Source: HXMU1420-2 sp017643305
GTDB lineage: Bacteria > Pseudomonadota > Alphaproteobacteria > Rhodobacterales > Rhodobacteraceae
Direction: 5' to 3'
Assembly: GCA_965217135.1 (NCBI GenBank)
Contig: OZ244249.1
Coordinates: 1,364,001 to 1,428,000, forward strand
DNA: 64,000 nucleotides
The notes under the pieces were generated by a model that searched no databases, was not told the DNA's origin, and saw only the letters and a program-made list of their open reading frames with translations. This document shows positions 58,841 through 64,000 of the stretch, in pieces. Within the stretch, counting starts at the first letter, position 1; every line of letters starts with the position of its first letter. The position numbers and the translations under genes are program-made.

Positions 58841-60310
58841 TCACTTCATCACGAACATGCTGCCCAGCGGCTCAGATGAGGTATTCATCCAAACTGTTTT
58901 TGGGCGTGTGTAGTCGTAAACCGCCTGGAACCCTGCCTCTCGGCCATAGCCGGACTGTTTGACGCCGCCAAAGGCCGCCATGGGGGAAATGGCGCGGTAG
59001 GTGTTCACCCAGACAATCCCTGCGCGCACCGCGCGGCTCATCCGCAGGGCGCGGGCGCTGTCGCGGGTGAAAATCCCTGCGGCCAGCCCGTGCACGCTGC
59101 CATTGGCCAACGCCAGCGCTTCGTCTTCCGTGCGAAACCGCAGCACTGACAGCACGGGACCAAAAAGCTCTGTATCCGCGATTTTCAGGTCGGGCCGGGG
59201 GCAATCCACGATGGTGGGTTCGAAATAAAGTGGCCCGGCCTCCGCCCGCTGCCCGCCACACCGGATCGTGGCCCCATCGCGCTGGGCCTGACCCAGCTCT
59301 GCTTCGATCCGGTCCACCTGCGCTGCGGTGCACAGTGGCCCCATATCGGTGTCTTCCGCCATCGGGTCGCCCACCACCACAGTGGCGGCGATTGCGCTCA
59401 TTCGGCTGAGCACCTCTTCGGCCACGTCCTCCTGGACGATCAGCCTCGATCCGGCGACACAGCTTTGGCCAGATGCGCCAAAGATCCCCGCCACCGCACC
59501 GTTCACGGCGCTTTCCACATCCGCATCGTCAAACACGATGACCGGGGATTTGCCGCCCAGCTCCAGCGACACTTCGGCAAAATTGGTGGCAGAATTGGTG
59601 ATCACATGCCGCGCGGCCACAGGTCCGCCGGTAAACGCCACCCGCGCCACCAGCGGGTGTGAGGTCAAAACCCGTCCGCACGGGTCCCCATGCCCGGTTA
59701 CGATGTTGACCACTCCATCAGGAATGCCCGCCTCAGCCACCAGTCGCCCGAACTCCAGCATCGGGGCAGACGCATGTTCCGACGCCTTCAACACCACCGT
59801 ATTGCCTGCCGCCAGCGCCGGACCGATCTTGCAGGCCGACAGGAAAAGCTGCGAATTCCATGGCACGATTGCCGCCACCACGCCCAACGGTTCGCGGGCG
59901 GTGAAAACAAACATGTTGGGCTTGTCGATGGGCAGGGTTTCACCGGAAATCTTGTCCGCCGCCCCGGCGTAGAAATGGTAGTATTCCGCGATGTATTTGG
60001 CCTGCCACCGAGTTTCCTTGAACATCTTGCCGGTGTCACGCGTCTCGACCTCACCCAGATGTTCGGACTGTTCTGCCAACAGATCGCCCAGCCGCCGAAG
60101 GCATTTGCCCCGGTCCGTCGCGGTCATCTGCGCCCAGGGACCGTTGTAACAGGCCCGGTGCGCCGCACGCACAGCGCGATCCACGTCTTCTGATGTTGCC
60201 TCGGGGATCCGGGCCCACTCCGTGCCCGTGGCGGGGTTGGTGCTGGCAAACTGACCGCCGTCCGAGGCCGCAACCCATGCGCCGTCGATCAACATCTGAT
60301 AGGTCTGCAT
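58841..60310 (-). CDS. NAD(P)-dependent aldehyde dehydrogenase
   Basis: A 489-residue ALDH. Catalytic Glu is in VSLELGGKSPVIVFDDAD and catalytic Cys in GASGQSCVAGSRL; Asn in VPWNSQLFLS. The C-terminus has the usual NTYRAISPMAAFGGVKQSGYGREAG. It oxidises an aldehyde to the acid; by context the aldehyde is made by the LLM monooxygenase or released by the hydrolase. It is five bases after the flavin reductase gene. Confidence 0.92.
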   Translation of the reverse strand: MQTYQMLIDGAWVAASDGGQFASTNPATGTEWARIPEATSEDVDRAVRAAHRACYNGPWAQMTATDRGKCLRRLGDLLAEQSEHLGEVETRDTGKMFKETRWQAKYIAEYYHFYAGAADKISGETLPIDKPNMFVFTAREPLGVVAAIVPWNSQLFLSACKIGPALAAGNTVVLKASEHASAPMLEFGRLVAEAGIPDGVVNIVTGHGDPCGRVLTSHPLVARVAFTGGPVAARHVITNSATNFAEVSLELGGKSPVIVFDDADVESAVNGAVAGIFGASGQSCVAGSRLIVQEDVAEEVLSRMSAIAATVVVGDPMAEDTDMGPLCTAAQVDRIEAELGQAQRDGATIRCGGQRAEAGPLYFEPTIVDCPRPDLKIADTELFGPVLSVLRFRTEDEALALANGSVHGLAAGIFTRDSARALRMSRAVRAGIVWVNTYRAISPMAAFGGVKQSGYGREAGFQAVYDYTRPKTVWMNTSSEPLGSMFVMK

Positions 60311-60315
60311 CTGCC

Positions 60316-60861
60316 CTATGCCTTCTTTCGGTCCAGATGCACCACATTCGGCACCACCTGGTGATAGGTCCCGTCGCGATAGGTCAGTGGGTCCAGCCCC
60401 ATATGATCCACCTCTGTCACGCGCGCGAAAAAAACCGCATGGCTGCCCGCTTGCATCGCCTGATCCACCTGGCAGACGAAGACCGTCGCACGATCCAGCC
60501 GGGGCGGTTGGCCCGGGGAGGCGTGCCAGTCGATCCCGGCAAACCGATCCTGCTCAAATTCAGGATGACGGCCGGCAAACCGGTCGGCCAAGGCCTGGCC
60601 ATCGTTGGGCAGAACGTTCAGGCAGAATTGCTGGTTTTCCGCCACCAACGCAGCGCAGCGGCTGTCGGAATGCAGGCAAACCAGCACCGTAGGCGGGTCT
60701 GCTGATACAGACGCAAACGCGGTCACCGTTGTGCCATGCCGACCGGCGGGTCCATCTGTGGTGACCACGGACACGGTGGTTGCCACCGCACGCATGGCGT
60801 CGACAAACGCATCTGTCGTGGCTGTCGTGGTTGGGTCTGACACTGTGTGATCTCCGGGCAT
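60316..60861 (-). CDS. Flavin reductase (FMN:NAD(P)H) family protein
   Basis: A 181-residue HpaC/flavin_Reduct protein: MRAVATTVSVVTTDGPAGRHGTTVTAFASVSADPPTVLVCLHSDSRCA, NVLPNDGQALADRFAG and DGTYHQVV. It supplies FMNH2 to the LLM enzyme. It is the promoter-proximal gene of the operon, 92 bp from the divergent LysR start. Confidence 0.92.
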   Translation of the reverse strand: MPGDHTVSDPTTTATTDAFVDAMRAVATTVSVVTTDGPAGRHGTTVTAFASVSADPPTVLVCLHSDSRCAALVAENQQFCLNVLPNDGQALADRFAGRHPEFEQDRFAGIDWHASPGQPPRLDRATVFVCQVDQAMQAGSHAVFFARVTEVDHMGLDPLTYRDGTYHQVVPNVVHLDRKKA

Positions 60862-60899
60862 AGGGGATAACTGGTGCAGAATCGCAGATTTTCTACTAT

Positions 60900-60922
60900 T
60901 TGCAAAACGAAACTTTTTGCGA
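60900..60922. promoter_or_regulatory. Putative LysR-type operator
   Basis: TTGCAAAA (60900-60907) and TTTTGCGA (60915-60922) form a near-perfect dyad with a seven-bp spacer in the A+T-rich 92-bp gap between the divergent LysR gene and the flavin-reductase operon. This is where a LysR regulator would bind to control both directions. Confidence 0.55.
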
Positions 60923-60953
60923 TTTAAATTCGGAAAAATAGAATTATACAGCC

Positions 60954-61790
60954 ATGAATACCCAGTATTTGCAAACCTTCCTGAGCATCGTCGAAACTGG
61001 ATCCCTCATGCGGGCATCGGTGCAACTGAACGTAACCCAATCCACCGTCACCGCCCGGCTCAAGGCGTTGGAGGCCGAGCTGGGCCAGACCCTGCTGCAC
61101 CGAGACAAATCTGGCGCGACGCTAACGCCTGCAGGGGTGAAATTCCTGCATTATGCCCGTACCATCTTGGGGCTCTGGCGGCAGGCCCGGCGCGACACGG
61201 CGCTGCCCAAGGGGCTGGCCAGCATGTGCACATTTGGCTGCAATCCTGACCTTTGGAATGGCCCCGGCGCAACGGCCGCCCAGCACATTGCGGCCACGCA
61301 GCCCGACATGGCGCTGACCATCCTGCGTGGCAGCGATGCGGAACTGGAGGCGTGGCTGGCCGAAGGTCTGATTGATTTCGGCATTAGCCACCGCGCCAAC
61401 CTGCGTACCGGGCAGACGGTGCATGAACTGCCGCCCGTCATACTGGCGCTGTATGCCACTGCGCCGGACCTGCCGGTGGTGGGCAGCGGCCAATATGTTT
61501 TCGTGGATTACGGCGAAGAATTCCGCGACCGGCACGGGGAAAGCTATTTCGATGCTGATGTCGCCCGCGTGGAATTCAGCGCACCAGACTGGGCGATGAC
61601 CTACATGGCGCAATCTGGCGGACTGTCCTACCTGCCGGTCGATCTGGCCACGGCAGAGGAGGCCGCCGGGCGGCTCTTTCGCCTGCAGGCGGCGCCGGAG
61701 TACCATCAGAAACGGTTTCTCGTAGCCCGAGACAGACCAGTGCGAAACTGGGCGTGGTTTGACATGCTGATCGAAACGCTTTGGCAATAA
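60954..61790 (+). CDS. LysR-family transcriptional regulator
   Basis: A 278-residue regulator. The winged helix-turn-helix is at the N-terminus (MNTQYLQTFLSIVETGSLMRASVQLNVTQSTVTARLKALEAELG), followed by a co-inducer domain that is somewhat short. It is divergent from the flavin monooxygenase operon and is its probable regulator. Inducer unknown, presumably the pathway substrate. Confidence 0.92.
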   Translation: MNTQYLQTFLSIVETGSLMRASVQLNVTQSTVTARLKALEAELGQTLLHRDKSGATLTPAGVKFLHYARTILGLWRQARRDTALPKGLASMCTFGCNPDLWNGPGATAAQHIAATQPDMALTILRGSDAELEAWLAEGLIDFGISHRANLRTGQTVHELPPVILALYATAPDLPVVGSGQYVFVDYGEEFRDRHGESYFDADVARVEFSAPDWAMTYMAQSGGLSYLPVDLATAEEAAGRLFRLQAAPEYHQKRFLVARDRPVRNWAWFDMLIETLWQ

Positions 61791-62009
61791 GCTGGGCTTG
61801 CCAATGGTCACCGACATAGCTGCAATATCGGCCATTTTAAGGCCATTTGTTTGGGGTTAGCCGGGTTTTCCCCAAACCCCTTGCATCAGATTTGCTCTTT
61901 GTTGCCAGATTCCCGCGACATATTTTTGAACGACTTTTCGGAGTACATTCCGTGGAATAAAACGGAAAACACGATGGCAGGCACGTCGGTCTCGGTGCGT
62001 TCAGGCTCT

Positions 62010-62548
62010 GCCTAGCTGTTTTTCGTGTATCCCGGCCTGCGCCGCTCTTTCGCCGACATGTACCCGATGTTCCTACTCCGCGCCGGTCGTGGCGACCGTA
62101 ACCGGGCGTTTGTCCGCGATCCAACGGCAAAGGTATTAGAAGAAGGCATTGATGACGATCAACTGCCGACCTTTGAATATGTCGTGCAGTGGCACAGGGA
62201 CCACATCGACGGAATCGATGGGGCTAAAGAGTTTATAACACCGGCAACTCTGGCGGTGGCTATGCCTCGCTGATGTTTGGCCATCATCTGAAAGTCAAAA
62301 CGGTTTTTTCCTTTTGACCGCGCTGCCCGCGCCGTGGCCCGTAGTTGCGCGAATTGCTGTCCAATTGGAACAGGGTGACCGAATACCACGCTTATTGTTC
62401 GCCGCTGGAACACTGGGGCAATGTGTTTGCCGAGGCGCTGCACGCGTCGGACCCCAAGCACAATAACGACCACCGGATTATGAGCCAGATGGCTAATCGG
62501 GGTGAGCTGAACGATTTTTACCTGCCGTCGCTGACCCTCGATGACTGA
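62010..62548 (+). pseudogene. Decayed alpha/beta hydrolase
   Basis: From 62012 the plus strand encodes LFFVYPGLRRSFADMYPMFLLRAGRGDRNRAFVRDP...LPTFEYVVQWHRDHIDGID. A frameshift near 62240 moves to NSGGGYASLMFGHHLKVKTVFSF (the GNSGGG nucleophile elbow) and a stop at 62317. A third frame then gives LLSNWNRVTEYHAYCSPLEHWGN...DHRIMSQMANRGELNDFYLPSLT up to the stop at 62548. There is no start codon. It is one of three neighbouring decayed genes. Confidence 0.7.
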
Positions 62549-62574
62549 TCGGCCCGGACTGGATGAAATAGAGT

Positions 62575-62599
62575 CGCCGCTGTGGCCCGGCGGCTTTTT
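62575..62599 (+). terminator. Terminator after the hydrolase pseudogene
   Basis: CGCCG (62575-62579) pairs with CGGCG (62588-62592), or GCCGC with GCGGC one register later, followed by GCTTTTTG. It lies 27 bp after the last stop codon, so the regulatory frame of the old operon is still visible. Confidence 0.65.
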
Positions 62600-62820
62600 G
62601 TTTGTGGGCTGCCACAAACGACAAGACGCGCGTAGTGGTGCCGGGGGGTGGCACGTCGATGCGCGGTGGCCTCAGGGAGCCGTGTTCACGCGTAGGCCTG
62701 TTTCTTGATCGGTGGTTATCCGTCCGCGCGCTGATTTAGCGCGCGAAACAATCCGCCATGAGGCATACGTCGCGGCTCACGCGGTTTGAAGCGAGTAATT
62801 GTCGCCTACAGAGGTGCGGA

Positions 62821-63080
62821 TCATCCCGCGGTCTGGTACTTGGAAATCAGCTCAATAATCGAGTTGATTTTGGCGACGTTTTCCACTGCGAAATCCTATT
62901 CCGAGAACTGCACGCCAAAGGTCTTCTCAATCGCCATCACCAAATCGAGCACGGCAAAGCTGTCCAGCCCAAGCCGCCTTTAAACAGTGGCACTTCTGCG
63001 GTCACAGCGTTGGGGTCGATGTTGGATTTCAGATCAGTCAGGATCAGATTTTTCAGGTTTTCAAATGTGGGCGCAGTCAT
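62821..63080 (-). pseudogene. Decayed acyl carrier protein
   Basis: The minus strand starts MTAPTFENLKNLILTDLKSNIDPNAVTAEVPLFKGGLG; a one-base deletion then shifts to LDSFAVLDLVMAIEKTFGVQFSE, where DSF holds the phosphopantetheine serine. A TAG stop follows, and in the same frame DFAVENVAKINSIIELISKYQTAG and the original stop. So it was a complete ~85-residue ACP, now with one frameshift and one nonsense codon. It is oriented with the ligase pseudogene upstream. Confidence 0.8.
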
Positions 63081-63154
63081 GAAGCGTGCTTTCTCGTGGG
63101 ATACAGTGGAAATTTGACCCAGTGGTACACCCCCGGGCCGCGTATCTGTCAACC

Positions 63155-64000
63155 AGCCAGCAGCTCGGTCGCCTTATCTATATATGAACGCAGGTCGGTT
63201 TTGCCCGAGGCCAGACGTTGGAAAGCGTCGATCTGTACGATCCGGTCGGGTACGGCATGCCCGGCAGCGTGTCGCGGCCATGGCGCATCAGGGCATCTTC
63301 GCCAATGTCTGGCCCCCATGCGGCCGCTTAGTAAGCCACCACACCCATGCCGCGCCGGGTGGTGCCTGCGGTGACGACGGTCACCTCGCCAACGCCGAGC
63401 GCGTCGGCCAGGCTGGCTTCGATATCACCCAGCACGACCCACAGACCGTCCCGTTTGATGCGGTTGTCGGCGCGTCCGATCACTGACAGGTCACCTTCGG
63501 GACTGATATAGCCCAGGTCGTTGGTCGGGTGCCGTTCCGGTGCCGGTGTCTGGATTTCACCGGTAGCGTCCGCATATCCCAGATAGCCCGTGCCGTGTTT
63601 GACAAAGATCGGCCCGGTCACAGGCCCGCCATCCTCGGATTCGCCGTCTTCTATAAACAGCTCCACATTATTTAGCGGAGGGCCGATGTCGCGGCGGCGG
63701 CGGTCGGCTTCACTGGCCGGGTCGGCGGCAGCAATCGCCCCCATTTCTGAAGATCCGTAAAGCCCTGCGACCGGCCCGTTCATTTCTTCAAATTTTTCGG
63801 CGAGATCCGATGACAGGCGGCCCGTCGCCACCACGATCCTGCGATAGAGCCGGGCCGTGCGGCGCAGTGGCTGGATCGCACGGCACTGGCTGGGGATCAT
63901 ATACGCCATGGTCGGGTTTGCCGACCGTTCCGCGCCGAAGATCGCGAGCGGATCACCCTTGGCTGACACGCGCATCGACGATCCGCCCTGCAGGCTGGGC
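63155..64000 (-). pseudogene. AMP-forming ligase, decayed C-terminal half, continues past window
   Basis: The minus strand shows adenylation-domain motifs: GLYGSSEMGAIAAADP (A5), TNDLGYISPEGDLSVIGRADNRIKRDGLWV (A7-A8). A stop at 63328 follows GVVAY. Read-through and a one-base shift restore GHAVPDRIVQIDAFQRLASGKTDLRSYIDKATELLAG with the A10 lysine in SGKTD, ending near 63155. The 5' part lies beyond base 64000. The gene likely loaded an acid onto the adjacent ACP before both decayed. Confidence 0.75.

Noticed and set aside
58129..58962. A 277-codon plus-strand frame
   Set aside because: Antisense to the LLM monooxygenase; no motif.
1..64000. CRISPR array, prophage, rRNA operon or replication origin
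   Set aside because: No regularly spaced short repeats, no phage structural or integrase genes, no rRNA sequence and no clustered DnaA boxes were seen while reading both strands.

Overview
This 64 kb window looks like a chromosome segment of a marine alphaproteobacterium of the Roseobacter group (Rhodobacteraceae/Roseobacteraceae). The grounds are gene content and G+C-rich codon use: a complete trimethylamine/TMAO pathway (tmm-tmoXWV-tdm), a DmdA/GcvT-type demethylase relative, a his cluster interrupted by a Hint-domain gene and a DUF2147 gene, and cryptochrome/photolyase genes with a DUF2256 partner. This is inference from gene families; no 16S gene or species-level marker is present.

Layout. 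(1) 0-10.4 kb: one tightly packed plus-strand operon: nitrilase (cut by the window edge), an unknown 196-aa protein, a DUF1330 protein, trimethylamine monooxygenase, the TMAO ABC transporter, TMAO demethylase and a DAO-type flavoprotein. Trimethylamine is oxidised to TMAO, TMAO is also imported, and Tdm splits it to dimethylamine and formaldehyde. (2) 10.4-19.8 kb: P450, an ammonium transporter with a small membrane partner, a decayed LysR gene, an AidB-like acyl-CoA dehydrogenase, an acyl-CoA ligase, then a RegA-like response regulator with DCC and NnrU/ICMT-type membrane genes. (3) 19.9-22.9 kb: a cryptochrome/photolyase, DUF2256, and a second FAD-domain protein whose domains appear in reversed order. 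(4) 23-28 kb: glutathione peroxidase, an IS5 relic, a TetR-controlled NAD(P)-binding protein/DUF1772 pair with three matching operator sites, and a class III cyclase. (5) 28-43 kb: a DmdA-like gene, IS3 debris, an AcoR-type regulator with a broken paralogue beside it that has been split by an inversion, then an eight-gene block (SDR, zinc-type ADH, a GlpSTPQV-like ABC transporter with two complementary degenerate ATPases, a hybrid histidine kinase). (6) 43-48 kb: an IS3-rich accessory patch with a TPR-cyclase, a NIPSNAP/dimeric-barrel-like gene behind a MerR-type promoter, one complete IS3 copy and several partial ones, bounded by tRNA-Tyr. (7) 48-56.3 kb: core genes (rlmB, YHS protein, CoA-binding protein, hisE-F-A-H-B). 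(8) 56.3-61.8 kb: an operon for an uncharacterised two-component flavin monooxygenase pathway (flavin reductase, ALDH, LLM monooxygenase, DUF1185, alpha/beta hydrolase) with a divergent LysR gene. (9) 61.8-64 kb: three neighbouring decayed genes (alpha/beta hydrolase, acyl carrier protein, AMP-forming ligase).

The best candidates for less-described biology are the reversed-order photolyase-like protein with its DUF2256 partner, the asymmetric GlpST-type transporter tied to an SDR/ADH pair and a regulator lacking GAFTGA, the unknown members of the TMA operon, and the flavin-monooxygenase operon beside a dying ACP/ligase/hydrolase cassette. No CRISPR array, rRNA operon, prophage or origin was seen.
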